A stretch of 64,000 bases of DNA from Trichoplax sp. H2. Taxonomy: Eukaryota; Placozoa; Uniplacotomia; Trichoplacea. Position 1 is the stretch's first letter, and the number at the start of each line of letters is the position of its first letter. Below the pieces are notes generated by a model. It saw only the letters and a program-made list of their open reading frames with translations. It had not been told where the DNA came from and ran no database searches. The stretch covers positions 1-64,000 of the forward strand of contig NOWV01000136.1 in the NCBI GenBank assembly GCA_003344405.1, written 5' to 3'. Positions 12,006 through 29,112 of this stretch are shown one piece after another. The position numbers were made by a program, and so were the translations under genes.

Positions 12006-15000
12006 GAAATGGCTTAGATTTGGACTGCGATAGTTCTTAGTTGCTCTAGTTTCATACTACTCATTTTACAGCTATTTTCAATATAAATAATAACAATTAA
12101 TAATCTTTGCTAGTTACTATAGTGTGAAAAAAGTACCAATTTTAATTATTACGGTGTATTTATCTGGCAAAATATGTTAGTTTTCACCTCTACGAATATA
12201 AATGATATTATAATTCGCTGAATATAGCGGCAGCAAATTTTAAAGTTATTAAAGGCGTGTTAGTTCTGATATTATTTATTTACAATATTATTATTATAGT
12301 GGAACAAACTGCTTGTACCTACGTTTTATTTTGCACTTTTTGCACGCTTCCTATTATTTATCAAAATACTTGCAACTAAAAAATAATAAACTTTAAACAT
12401 GTAATACTTACTATTGTATGATAATCAAAAAAGTCAAGAAATACTAATATTTTATGACCTCATTTAATTTTTTAAGAAGCTAGTTACTGATCAAAATTAG
12501 CTAACACTTATCCTGTTGAATAATTAATTGAATAGTATTCGAATCACTGCGACTTCGACTATTACCATAGTGTCAATAGCAATGCGAAGACACTCTATTT
12601 CTATTTCTGTATACAACATTTGCGTACTTACAAGTAGAATTCTTCAGTAAATCGTTGCCTTGCCTGGCCAACTCATACTATCCATTTTGATTCACTTAAC
12701 CTATCATTTCATTCAATTTGCTGCTACTTCGTGAACTCTGCGAGATGCTTTATGGCCATTAGATCAGTTCTACATTCGGCCAATCAATAAAGTATCTTAT
12801 GCACTGCAATACTTCGGCAAAGGGTAGACACAATTAATCATGATGATTTTTTTCCAATTTTATCTAAAATTGTTTGGGAATGGTTCGTAACTATTGTCTA
12901 CGAGTAGTTTTTGGATAAAATATTATGTGGACGAATGTAATGAATTACGGATGCTGCATTCTGTATAGCAAATTAAATTCATTACTTTAGAATAAATAAT
13001 TCTACATTAGCAATAACAAATCGTTAGTATATCTTACTTGTGTCCGATGATAATCTAAATAGAAATCAGATACAGGCTTAGCAGACTATCTGGTAGATGC
13101 TAATAGGTTAGATACTTCACATTTCGGTGTAATAGTGATTAGTGAGTAGTTAAGAACGAACAGTTTAGCCAAATAAATGTATCAGCATAAATTGTCACGA
13201 AAGTTATACTTCAAAGTAGTCTATTAATGCTCAAGCATGTCAATAGATTATGTATCGTATTAAATATCTGTTATGGGAGTGTCGTCAGCTTTACTTTCAG
13301 ACATATCGGCTCCTTTTGAAAGGAGCAAGTTAAGACTAGTATGCATAATTAAGAATTCTCACATAGCTTAATTATATGTAATTATGATTGCTGTGCAGAG
13401 ACATTATGCATATTAGTGATTGATTAATATGCATTAAATAATTGCTTTAGTTCGTGCAAAAAATTGATGAGTATCTCGTATATTCTATCTTGATACATTT
13501 GTTTACTATATGGAAAATTAAAATTAAATTAATGTACAGTAATTGCTACTTAATATTTACATTAACTTCTATATAGAACTATTCTATCTTTCAAGTGTAG
13601 GATAATGGTTTGTTAAATGGAAATTTACGCTGGAGAATTTAATCTTCCACTGGTTATCAGATTTACAGGATGTGAATTTCGTTCCGATCCTAGGAAAAAG
13701 TATCAGGGTATTTTAGGGTTAAAACTCGGTCTCCAGCAGTAATCTAAATTACTTAATTTGCCTTTTGATGTGATATATGTTAAAATAGGTCCACTTTTGT
13801 AGATCCAGATATTAGTAAGTACGTCCATACTGTATAAGTAGTTTAGAGAGTCTTTTTCGCCTATGCTATATACAGGATTATAATTTCGCTGAAAGAACCG
13901 TCTGTTATGCTGTAATTAGTATCACTGAAATCTCATTTCGTTATTTATTATATGTTCTATATCAGAAAACGTTCATTCCTTTCCATATTTCATTGCTTTT
14001 CGTAGTCAGGTGATCAGTTCAGCCAATATTATCGTAACATATATTTTTAACAATAATATAATCAATCATTTCTGATAATATCATTTATTTCCTATTCCTA
14101 AAAAATCTCTATTTATTTCTTGATGGTAAGGATGACTAATTGATGACGATCCATAACAGTAGGACCAATGAGAATAGAAAACTTTGCCTGTAATCCGAAA
14201 TTATTGACATAATTAGGATGTGCAGCACCCAAAATGTTTCAATAGCTTTTTTCTTAAAGGAGTCCAAGAGTGCAGTATACAGAACTTTACAGTTTAGCAC
14301 TTTTATTCCTAAATAGCCCTAAGTATTCTTATATCCTAAACTGTATTACTCTTTAAATAAAATTACTCATGTAATAGCGTAATAATTACATATGAACCAT
14401 CTGCGTTCTATCAACTCCTCAAATAACAGTATATGTCATGGTCCTTGCCTGGGCAACGTACTAGAAAACGTTCATAAGGACCGTGACATATATAGAGCAC
14501 ACTGAAATATTTTACAATCCATAAACTAAGTACGCAAAGTATCATGAACATGGGTGTCACGGTCTGGGGTTTACTAGTTATTATAAAACTATAGCACACT
14601 CATACAGCTTACTTTTATATATTCATTGCAGAATTAGATATACGCGTATTAACTAATAGTCGCTATCGAACTGATGGATAGAAGATATCCGAGAACTGGC
14701 GAAACTGTACTATGAACTTTTTAGTGGAAGCACCGGCAATCGATGCATTTTATAATTATTAAGTTCATACTGGATAGTTATTATTGGATTTAAATGTTAT
14801 TGATACAGTTGAAAGCTATTTATATGAAATTTTATTTGACTATCTTGATGGACAGAAATACATGTACTAGTTACACGCATCTGCAGGACAAGATCAATAG
14901 ATTCTAGAACGTAGAACGGACAGATTTCCACATACACTACAACCACCATTAGTCTCGATAAAATTATTACTATCAGTATGCATATATAAGAAGTTATATT

Positions 15001-16288
15001 AAAAATTATTTCAAGCTCTAAAGTCGATATGATACGCAAAGCCTCGAATTTTAACTATTAAATCTTCCGATGGAGTTGAAGAATTTCAGTAGTAATAGTG
15101 TTTCATATTCTAGAAAAATCTCGGTGTTGTTTTATCACTTTTTCAAAAGCATTTTACGTTACTTATACTTATTTATGATAATTATAATATGAGCTATCTA
15201 ATGTTTGGATAGAATATTTGTTAGATAATTTTGGACAATTATGGCTCTTGTAAGGGTACTCGACGAGTAAGCCACTAACCTAATAATGCGATGTAGTAGT
15301 TTGAAAGACAATATTTAAACATCCCATCTTTATAGATAATACCATTTAATAGAGTTTTTAACAGCAACTGCAATACCGTGGCATAGCGATAGATCATTTA
15401 TGTATTGTTTCGGAAAGATTGAAATGCTTTCCTACTACATCATTTCTTAACAAGCCTTTGAGATATATCTAGATTATTTAAATAAAAACAATATGTCACG
15501 ACCGCACAGTATTTGAATTATGCTGTATACGTATATATGTGTGTCGACCTAGTTTACGATCGGATGTTGAATCTTAATCAGAATTACTTTAGATGTAGAG
15601 TTGATTTATATCTAATAATAGAAAAAACTTTGAGCTAACTTTGCATGACAAAGTATTTTTTAACTATGAGGAAAAAATTCTTACGCATGATATCTTTGCT
15701 TGATGTACCACACCCGTTTATTATTTAAAAGATTGTCGCGTAAAAAATATCTTTTACTTATCTTGTGAAATAGTTTCAGAGAGTTTTAAAATAATAATCA
15801 ATCTGTGAACTTATCCAATCAGCGATAATTTACCTGCAACGTGAAGATGCCTCCTACGGGTAATACTCAGCGAGTTTAAATTATAGTTCAATTTTAATAG
15901 CTACCAAATATTGCTGTTTTCCAATTGGATTGATACCATATCAATGATAGCGCTGACCTTAAAATTTGATGAAATCTTTGTACATTACAATGACATCTAC
16001 TAAAATACCGGATAAAAAGTAGAATGGATCGTTCTGAACAAATTAGGCTTTGAATGAATTTCAATTTTTTCTATTAATGGTAACAAACAATTCATAGCAT
16101 TCGTGACCACACAGCGTTGCAAATAAACTACGTCAGACCACATGCCTAGCTTTAAGTTTGTGATTATTATTAAAGACAAATTATTCGGCTGTTTAAATTG
16201 CAAAATTGGTTTATATTTCTCTGATTGTGCTGGATAGTTGCATTTGCTTTTTAGTACAATCTAAGAAAACAATTATACACTGTCCAAT
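12006..16288. other. Intergenic between the SLC23 paralogs
   Basis: About 4.3 kb of AT-rich DNA holding the 3' UTR of paralog 1 and the 5' flank of paralog 2. No further exon was recognised. The only structured item seen is a foldback at 14430-14492, listed separately. Confidence 0.45.
14430..14492. repeat. Foldback (inverted repeat)
   Basis: TATATGTCATGGTCCTT (14430-14446) is matched in inverted orientation by AAGGACCGTGACATATA (14476-14492), 17 bp with one mismatch. A second inner pair, AACGT/ACGTT, lies in the loop. The stem could be a short MITE or a cruciform-prone palindrome. An open frame across it on the minus strand has no family similarity. Confidence 0.6.
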
Positions 16289-19200
16289 ATGGCTGACGAT
16301 CAAGACTCACCCCATGTCCAAGATAATGAAGAAACTTATTTGGACGAAGAAGAAGATGTACGAAATACAAGACTGTACTATTAAAATATTACTATCAGCA
16401 TATTTGTATAGTACAATATAGCTACTCTAACTCTAGATTTAACCCTAGTCTGAGCTCTTTTCTATATTAATTTTCTCGTAGTATTTATTTTACGATTGAA
16501 AATAAATTAGCAAGGCTTTCTTCACGAACTAGCTACATTTAACGCGTTTCATAATACTACTACGCACATTATTCGTGTATTTAGAATCTAGGATAAGCTG
16601 AACAATTATCATATTAACGATTGTAAATTATTCTACTCTAGCTGCACTATAAGTAGAAAATAGGACGCTAATTTATTTTAAGGGTATTGTTAGATAGGTT
16701 ATGTCATTTTGCATAGAATATCACTCTTCATTGAACACTTTTATTATCACGTAAATAACTTCAATTCCATTTATTTTAACTTGCGCCTACTTCATTTGCT
16801 GATTATGGGTATTTTAACCACTAGGCAAATAAGCCAACAAGTAAGTGAATAAGACAGACTATACATTAAACTATTGAAATTTTCTTGATTTAAATTACCG
16901 AGTTAATATCTTTATTAGTTATCTATAAATTGGAGGAGGTACCTTCCATACTTGTTACTATTGGGCTCGGTTTGCAGGTGAGCAAAGCAGCAGTATAGTT
17001 TGAATATGATATGAAAGATGGCAATTAGATTTGTTTGTTATACATATATGTAATCAATGCTCAACATTCGTACGATATATTCATTCAATCTCAATTTGAT
17101 TTTTTTACAATTTAGCACTACTTAACTATGTTTGGCTCCACTGTTTCAATTCCATTCGTTTTAGCTGCGCCTCTGTGTATTGGAAATAATCCTCTGGCAA
17201 TTAGTGATTTGATCTCTACAATTTTTTTCGTTTCCGGGATTAGCACTCTCTTACAGTCGGTATTTGGTATCAGGTAAAACTTTAGCCTATTGCTATTTGC
17301 GTTATCAATTTGTTAGCGAGTGTTATCGTAGTTTGATATAGCTTCGACGTTATAACCGCATACAAGCCCAAACAGCTCAATTAGTAGCTAGTATTGCAAT
17401 TCTTACTGAGTCTAATTTAATATTGATAATCCTAGTACGAAGAGGTTGATTGAGAATGACATCATGGTGAAAATTATATCTATATGTTAGAAATTTGAAA
17501 TATTAATTATTCACCTGTATCCTCACACCTAGATTACCAATTGTCCAAGGAGGAACTTTTGCTTTAGTAACTCCAACCATTGCCATAATGAGCCTTGATA
17601 AATGGAAATTATCATGTAGTCCTAATGTGGTTCCATTTGACAGTAAGTTAGCCATGGTATCTTTACAGCTAAGACAGCTAAATTAAATCGGATACCTACA
17701 CGTAATATGACTATTTGGCGGTCTCAATACAACTATCACCCTTTTACAATAAATTTACATATAAGATATTGACTATTACGACGAGAGTATTAAAAATAAT
17801 GCATTTCTATGCTGTAGAAGGTTTTATTACCCCTATATCGTATAATAACAAATTATTCTTTAAAATAATAGACCTTACCGTAGCACAACAAGCTATTCAA
17901 ACTGAGATGTGGCAATCAAGGATGAGAGAAGTAAAATAAATTTCTTAAAATTCTGTAATTTTGCAAATTGCCAAGTATAGATCAATCGAGTGATTGTTAG
18001 AATAGCCATTTTTTGGATAGCTGGAATAAAGTCAATTTAATATTTTTCTTGCTATATTGAAGTTATCTTATACTATAGTGATTGCAATAATATTAGTATG
18101 TTGATTAATTACCTACTTTTATTAAACTATAATATGTAGATTCAAGGCTCAATCATAATATCATCATTTTTTCAAGTCGTAATTGGTTTTACTGGATTAA
18201 TGGGCTTGTGCTTGAGATTTATTGGACCTTTGACTATAGCTCCAACTATCGCTTTAGTTGGGCTAGCTTTAATCGACGCTGCAAAATTTTATGCATGTAG
18301 GGTTGCATTAATCGTTGATTGTTGCTTATTATTGATGATCAGTTTTCGTCTTAATCACATCATTATGGGCTGATTTGTTACCTGATCAGATTTATATATT
18401 TTGGATTACGGCTTTAAAATCAATCGGTTAATGTTTAGTAGTCAGTATTCGCTACAAGATCATAATGAATTAAAACATATGGAATAAAATTGACTGCTGA
18501 GAATTTTGTTTAAGCCATTTTTTTTTACTTTCTTCCTTCTTCTTCAGCCTCACACTGGGGTATGGCGATTTTGTAAGTTAAAATAGCAAATATACGTATA
18601 AAAAAATTAACGTCATTAAAGCTAGAATTTTTCAATTTATTTTAAATACCCGCATATTGCAATTTATAACCAATTCCTGCTACTTCATGAACATTAAAAA
18701 TGATATTTTATTCACGTTATAGGACGATTACTTTGATTGTTCTATTCTCGCAATATTTGGAGAGATTTGCAATTCCACTCCCGGTCTACAACAAAGAAAA
18801 GAAATGCCACATTGGATGGATTCATGTATTCCGACTATTTCCTGTAAGTAGATAATCACTATTGGCGGTATTTACAGTGCTAGAACTTAATTGATTACTG
18901 CTATCATGACATTATTGAGCTTTATACGCTAATTTACATTGCAGGATTGTGATTATTGTACCCTAATTTTAACCTGTTTAATATCTATATCATTAATACA
19001 TAATGTAGTCTATTTAGAAATATTTCTTCAATCGTCCTAGTGTAAATTACGTTTTTTATCTACGTAAACTGACTGTGTAGTTTTTCTTTTTACTACTGTA
19101 GTCATTAGTATAGTAACTCGCATGTTACTGCTGAGTGGCAATGTGAGCCGGATAAGTTAAAGAATGATATTGTAAACGGGTACTGTTAACGCTCTCATTT

Positions 19201-20746
19201 CTTTTTCAATTTATGATATATGCATAGGTATTGCTTGCGATCATTGTTGCTTGGTGCATTTCAGCCATTATTACAGCTGCCGGTGGGTTTCCTGATGATC
19301 AAAATGCACCTGCCTACAGGGCAAGAACAGATGCGAGAGGATCAGTTTTAATAAATTCTCCCTGGATTCGTTTTCCTTATCCGTGTAAGTTTGGCTTATT
19401 GATTAAAAGACTGAACTTTTCGAATTTTATCCCTCTATCTTTGCTTTAACAGTATACAGATTTAACCTGCCAGGGTTAATACTCTTAAGTATCCATAAAT
19501 ATTGCATACAGAATAGATTTGATGATAAAATAGATTGTCGGAACTGTAAATTAACCCATTTTGATTATTTAATAATTAATTGTTTAATCTTCAGTTCAAT
19601 GGGGGCTACCTACTGTATCTGTTGCTGGGGTATTTGGAATGCTTGCTGGTGTTTTAGCTTCCATGATTGAATCACTAGGTGATTATTATGCATGTGCTAG
19701 GCTTGCTGGTACTCGACCGCCGCCACAGCATGCTGTAAACCGTGGCATCGCCATCGAAGGCATAGGTAGTATCTTAGCTGGTATGATCGGGTCGGGAAAT
19801 GGAACAACTTCTTACAGTGAAAATGTCGGCGCTATCGGTATTACTAAGGTAAAGCATCCCTAAGAAAGCTGCAGTAATTGAGCTGTTTACAGTAAAAAAA
19901 ACACACGAAGGATCTTGTTATCATTTCCAGTTATATTACAAAAACAATGTAACCAGGCTCTACTTATTTAGAGACTAATCAGCTTGAGAAATACGTTTAC
20001 TCGTATAACTATATTTTAATTAGAAACAAACAATCTTATAGAAAGTGAGAGAATATGACGTAGCCTTGTTTCTCATCCAACAATAAATTATATCAATATC
20101 ATCACTCAATTTATAGGTAGCAAGTCGCGCTGTTGTTCAATGTGGAGCTATCTTGATGATTATATTGGGTATTTTGAGCAAATTTGGAGCATTATTTTCA
20201 ACTATTCCAGATCCTGTTATTGGCGGTGTATTTATTGTCATGTTTGGCATGATCACTGCGGTTGGATTGTCCAATTTACAGTTTTGCAATATGAATTCTT
20301 CTCGCAATATCTTCATTACCGGTTTTTCGATCATCTTCGGCTTGGTCTTTCCAAGTTGGCTTGCAACGGGCAATAATGCCGAATCTATTGATACTACCGT
20401 TCCAGAATTAAATCAAATCATTGTCGTTTTACTTAGCACCAGTATGGCCGTGGGTGGAATATTGGCATTTATACTGGATAATACTATACCAGGAACGTTA
20501 GAAGAGCGTGGCATGCATGTATGGCTTAAAGAAGCGGGTAGTAATTCTGCCCGCGATAAACGTATCCAAGCAGAAATACGCAGGGTGTACGATCTGCCAT
20601 TTGGTTTAACTAAATTTTTTCATAAGGCTTCTTGCACAAGATATTTACCATTTTGTCCTCCTCGCCATGAAGATGATGATGTTCATGTTGCAGTTGGTAA
20701 AAATGCCGACATGGAAGCGGGAGCAGTTGGTGATGATCAATTGTAA
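16289..20746 (+). CDS. SLC23-family nucleobase/ascorbate transporter, paralog 2
   Basis: Second member of the tandem pair. Exons: 16289-16357, 16825-16840, 16919-16977, 17116-17273, 17533-17642, 17884-17930, 18140-18296, 18548-18572, 18723-18843, 19228-19384, 19595-19848, 20117-20746; total 1803 nt (600 aa), one open frame. Exon 1 encodes an acidic cytosolic N-terminus ([11 protein letters not shown], then Glu/Asp-rich). Exon 2 is a 16-nt microexon with a GTAAGT donor that restores phase. Visible family features are [10 protein letters not shown] in TM1, the [15 protein letters not shown] segment, and the NAT signature E382-N-V-G-A-I-G-I-T-K391. It differs from paralog 1 in the last signature residue (K rather than G) and in the cytosolic tails. 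Glu instead of Pro at the first signature position again argues against a classic SVCT. Substrate is inferred, not shown. Confidence 0.9.
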
Positions 20747-21232
20747 CTGAGCGATAGACTGTTTATGGTTAGTGATTTGAAAATAGAAGCCTGTAGTAGA
20801 CATTATTATTTGAATGCAAGAAAGAAAAGAACAGTTCTAAAAGTATGATGTTTCCTTTACATTTATAATACTTTAGGATTATAGACACCATACAATAATA
20901 CATAAAAATGAAAGTATTGATTAATCACCGTCCGTGTTAACAAATTAATTTGAATTCCAGTTGACATCCTATTAGACTTGGCTAATGAATTTTAATTTTG
21001 TCGGAATACAGTTAGGACAACTCAGAGTGTCAATGTTCAATTCCTCTACATCAGACCGATAAAATGATAATTTTATTATGAATTTCTTTAATTTGTTACT
21101 TGTAGTTAACTGATATTTGGAGGTCAAATGATGTCATGTTTATTAATACGAATAGTAGTTAATGATCATGTGTTATTGAGCTCTGGTGGATATGCCTTTC
21201 ACATTCATTAAGTGTGTTTCTTGCTATAATTG

Positions 21233-21238
21233 AATAAA
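21233..21238 (+). terminator. Candidate polyadenylation signal for SLC23 paralog 2
   Basis: AATAAA, closely followed by a second AATAAA-like run, about 490 nt past the stop codon. In DNA this AT-rich the hexamer occurs often by chance, so support is weak. Confidence 0.25.
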
Positions 21239-22212
21239 ATAAAGTTATTGAATGAACATCCTCATTCTAATGCCTACCAAGCACCAGTAATGTCCAGTAG
21301 TAAAGAGTCGAATGAATAAGTTTTGAGCCATTTCAGTTTTAATAGATAGCCTATTTTATAAGGGATTTTTCAGTGATTTTATATACTTTTATATCAGTAG
21401 TGATGTTATAGCCCTTTTATTTTAGTCTTGGAAGTAATTTTGGTAGTATAAAATCAAGTAGTACCCCGGTCGATCATCAGATCGACCATAATTGTCTTTT
21501 ATGTATCCTTGCTATTAGCAAGAGTGGATAGGGATCTTAAGACATGGCGCTTTAGAATGTAGTGGAAGTAGTTTTTGTTAACTGGCTTACGTTGGGCTGT
21601 TGGAGCCAAAATGCGCCAGTCCAAACTGCAGATTCAGTTGAAGATGATATTGTAGTGGAATACAGCTAGCTTAGCTACGGGCTAACCTAGAAAGAGTGTT
21701 TATGGTTGTTCAATATCCATGGTTGTAGTGAGCATACTATAAAATGGTCTTTCAGAGATCAGCAAGCTAAACCCATACTACTTCAGGTAGAGAGGCAAGA
21801 AGTAGAACGATTTTGCACTAGCGTTGTAAGTTCTAAGCTAAGAAATATCGATTTCTGATCTACTCCTAGTCTTGATATAAGAAAGATTCTCTGCAATCCG
21901 AAGACAGAGGTAAGTGAGTATTTGCATTTTTCTTCTCTGACTAATATAAAGTAATCTCAACGTAGCTCTAGCCCATATAACAACGCTTGATCAGAAGCCT
22001 ACAAGGCGATTTCTTTTTGTTTCTCCAGCCATCTTTATTTCAGCATTATCAATGATCTGTTCAACACTGTAAGCATGTATTACACTAGGCTACAGTATGC
22101 AGGTAGAAGTGCCTGATCAATGATGATATCGCCTAATGTAATGATTTTGTCACTCATTTCTCATCAAGGTGTTCAATTTGCAATTAATTACGTACTGTAC
22201 ACATTTAGCCCG

Positions 22213-22249
22213 TAACGCCATTTTTAAAAATGACAAAAATGGCGGCGTT
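22213..22249. repeat. Short inverted repeat
   Basis: AACGCCATTTTT is followed by AAAAATGGCGGCGTT, giving a foldback of about 12 bp with a three-base bulge. It lies at the left edge of the GC-rich patch. Confidence 0.5.
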
Positions 22250-22550
22250 GGATCAGTAATTTGAAAGGGAAATGGACCACTTTGAGCAACTAGAATTCCT
22301 TGAGAATTTCTATCACGAGACTGCCACTCCTACTGTATACCGTACTCAGTGTAGTATACTGTATACTAAAGCGTGAAGCTGTTGGGAAATATTGAGTTTT
22401 AAAATTGATTTTTTAAGCAATTTATATTTTATTCTATCTAAAAATGCCTGCAAATAGTGTCCTCGAAAAGAAGCAAGTCATTTTTTTTCTGGACAGGACT
22501 AATTAAGCCAGCGAGAGAGGGCCACAGACACCGCCATCACTCTCAAGTCA

Positions 22551-22626
22551 TGAGCGATTTCCGCCATAGACCGCGATGCGCACGCTCAGTAATGAGCAAT
22601 TTCCGCCATAGACCATGATGCGCATC
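22551..22626. repeat. Direct repeat, two 34-bp copies
   Basis: Copies at 22551-22584 and 22593-22626 share TGAGC.ATTTCCGCCATAGACC and the following GATGCGCA, with few mismatches. Period is 42 bp. Palindromic TACTGTACAGTA-type sequence follows at 22650-22690. Confidence 0.65.
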
Positions 22627-22955
22627 TACAGTAGTACCGTAATCCGCGGTACAGTACTGTACACTGTACTGTACAGTACAGTATTTGTTTAACCAGCGAG
22701 GCATTTACGTTACAGTACGTTGTACTGTAAAATGGAACAAGTGGTACTGTACATTTCTCTTCAAAGTCCCTTCTTTTTTCCAGTAGTCTATGGTACACTG
22801 TACTAACTGGCTATGGTGGATCAGGCCTGGGATAATGCGAAATTAAAAAATTGTTAGTAATTAATCGTAATCCGTAATGGAATTCAATATCTTGTAGTCG
22901 GTGATCACTTGCGTGGACCACTAGGACCTTCTTGTGGTCGATGTCACTGGCCAGT

Positions 22956-23023
22956 CAGGAAACGAGACAGGGGGGGGTTGGGTGACCCAAATCGGCCACC
23001 CCACCCCCTTAACTCCTTTCCTG
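22956..23023. repeat. GC-rich inverted repeat with poly-G/poly-C arms
   Basis: Left arm CAGGAAACGAG followed by a G8 run (about 22957-22980) pairs with the right arm, a C5 run followed by AACTCCTTTCCTGG (about 23001-23023). The spacer is TGACCCAAATCGGC-like. The structure is strongly foldback-prone, and its composition stands out against the AT-rich surroundings. Confidence 0.5.
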
Positions 23024-25238
23024 GCGTTATAGACCACCGTATGACAACAGTAGATTTCCATACAGCACCTACATGCCTACTACTATTCTGAGTATTTGGC
23101 AGTCTATGACGCTACCGTAAATCTAGCAGTCGAATGGAAAACAATCCATTTTTCGAAAGTATCTGCAATCTACCTCAATTTTTATACTACGCTAAACCAA
23201 AAGGATGATCAGTAGGACCACAATATTGGAAAGGCATCTACACGATTTGAGCATGGTGTAGGTATGCAGTGCACCTCAAGCAAAAATAATGTCACTCTAC
23301 GTGCTTAAAGTGCCAGATCGATACATTACAAAATTGCCACCACCTGTGACATCCCTTTTCGTGCATGCGGGATCGCTACAAGCAGTACAAAGTCCAGCGT
23401 ACCCTACCCTACAGTACGCTGCACTGTACACTGTAAAATCAAAGGACTGCAAGCTGGCACTGCTCCGGTTCGAGCTACCTTGGACCCAGGGACCAACGCC
23501 ACCTAATAATCATCTGCTTCGAGCTGGAAGAGAAGCGGATTGCCATTGCTGTTCGGTAGCATTGATCTTCATCGAATTCATTTTTAGGCAGCTAGTAAAT
23601 AGAATTGAAAGAACATCATGTTGTCTGCAAGGCACATCGTCTCTCGTTATTTACCCAGGTGAGACTATACAACGGATAGATTAAGATAGACTAGCATCAT
23701 ATTGATCAATATCTACAAGTCAAAAGGACAATGTTGGCCATCCTGTGCAACTTGTTTCATTTAATCATCAGTAACATGCTCACTGACTGTCTTCCAAATA
23801 TCAACATGATCTACAGAATAGAGGCAATATGTTCATGCAAGGAGATGCTGCATATTATGATACAAGAAAATGCCTCTTACTACAGTAGTTTGAATGGATG
23901 GATGCCTGCTAAAATGCAATTGAAATCGTTTCTATGTCATGATTGAGTATAGTAGACCCGTGAGTATACCTCACGAGCAATGATACCAACAGATGCTCAT
24001 GGATCCAATTATATTCCATTCAGCAACTACAAAAATCGTACCTATCAAGGCTTATTTTACTCCTGACTTTTTGTAGTGGGTCCAATCTGAAAAGCCAATC
24101 TTTTATCGGTACATATGTAGCTGACAATAAGATCAATGCAGCTTTCTGTTTTTTATACCCATTTTTATACCCGCAAACAATTCATGAAAGTGAAATGCTG
24201 AATCAATCCGTAGAATTAGAATAAAGTAATTTAGCGTGAACAGGTCAAAAATAGCGTATTCAAATAAACTTACAAACCATTTTAAGCCGGTAGACGCATT
24301 CATGTTATAACTTAAGCATATGAGTTGATCTACTTGTAACTCACATAGCCAAAGAAATAGAGTACTGTGCTGTGTTGTAGCGAATGCTAATGATCAAATC
24401 GTTTTACCATTGTACTGTACGTTCAGATATCTTCCGTCTGCTTCCGTGAACTATCGACATGATCTTGAATACAGCAATATCCATTGAGGCTGTTATGGCT
24501 AAAATGCACTATGGATAGATAGAAACTAGATCGGCGGTACAACGCCCAGTCAAATTGCCTTTAATGCTATTGATTCTCTGCAAAATTCTGAATCCTTAGT
24601 ATGCTTCTTTTTTTGAAAGTTTGAATTTTGAACAATACTCTATTTTGGTAGAGGATATTTCAACCTTCTCATAGAACAATTATAACGATGAACCATGTAT
24701 CCATGATTATCATTGCCATAAACATCGAGCATTGCTCTCATACTACCTTGACAGTAATATTAATCGAACAATACATGACGGAGATTTTATCATTGTGGAA
24801 ACTATCAACCCGCAAACAAGTGTGCGCCAAGAATAAGTTTCTTTAAATTGGCAAAACTTCGCAAATTTTGCTCTTGCTTGCTTAGTACTGCAGAGTTTAC
24901 AACATTATCGTCGATTGACATTCTACACTCTAGTTACCAGCCTAGCTCATTCATATCTGTAGTTTCTATTTTTAATTACTCGTATCTTAGAAATAATCTC
25001 CTTTCCTGCAGTAATTACAAGCGCTATATCCGTAGATATGCTAACATGTATTGTAGAGAACTGAAGCAATAGGAGTGAGTATATTTCAGTTTCATCAAAG
25101 TCCCAATGCTGATGCAATAGCTAGAGTAAACATAGCATTTGCATATAGAAACTACAAATATGTAGATATTTGAAATACACGTCATATTGATCATTTAATT
25201 AGACTGTATGTAAATTGGTATTTATCACAATCGCCTAG

Positions 25239-29112
<3,874 letters not shown>

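Larger units (their letters stand above)
20747..25238. other. Intergenic with repeat-rich, locally GC-rich patch
   Basis: Holds the 3' UTR of SLC23 paralog 2; a candidate AATAAA lies at 21233-21238. From about 22.2 to 23.6 kb base composition becomes unusually GC-rich for this window, and direct and inverted repeats occur (listed separately). The first exon of ALDH4A1 should lie at the right end but was not identified. A 131-codon open frame at 23289-23684 has no recognisable domain and is not called as a gene. Confidence 0.45.

Noticed and set aside
16206-16421. 71-residue open frame upstream of SLC23-2
   Set aside because: Wrong frame; the real coding exon in the same stretch is 16289-16357, with an acidic N-terminus and a donor at 16358.
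16805-16840. Alternative first exon of SLC23-2 reading [12 protein letters not shown]
   Set aside because: It would end in phase 0, whereas the next exon needs phase 1. The 16-nt microexon 16825-16840 joined to 16289-16357 fits.
23461-23480. tRNA-like GGTTCGA box
   Set aside because: No matching A box, acceptor stem or cloverleaf around it.
23289-23684. 131-codon open frame as a protein gene
   Set aside because: No recognisable domain, odd composition, overlaps the repeat-rich GC patch and lacks splice or family support.
24848-25072. Open frame as the ALDH4A1 first exon
   Set aside because: It begins at TTG, not ATG, and its possible donor follows an in-frame stop, so it cannot join the known exon 25239-25338.
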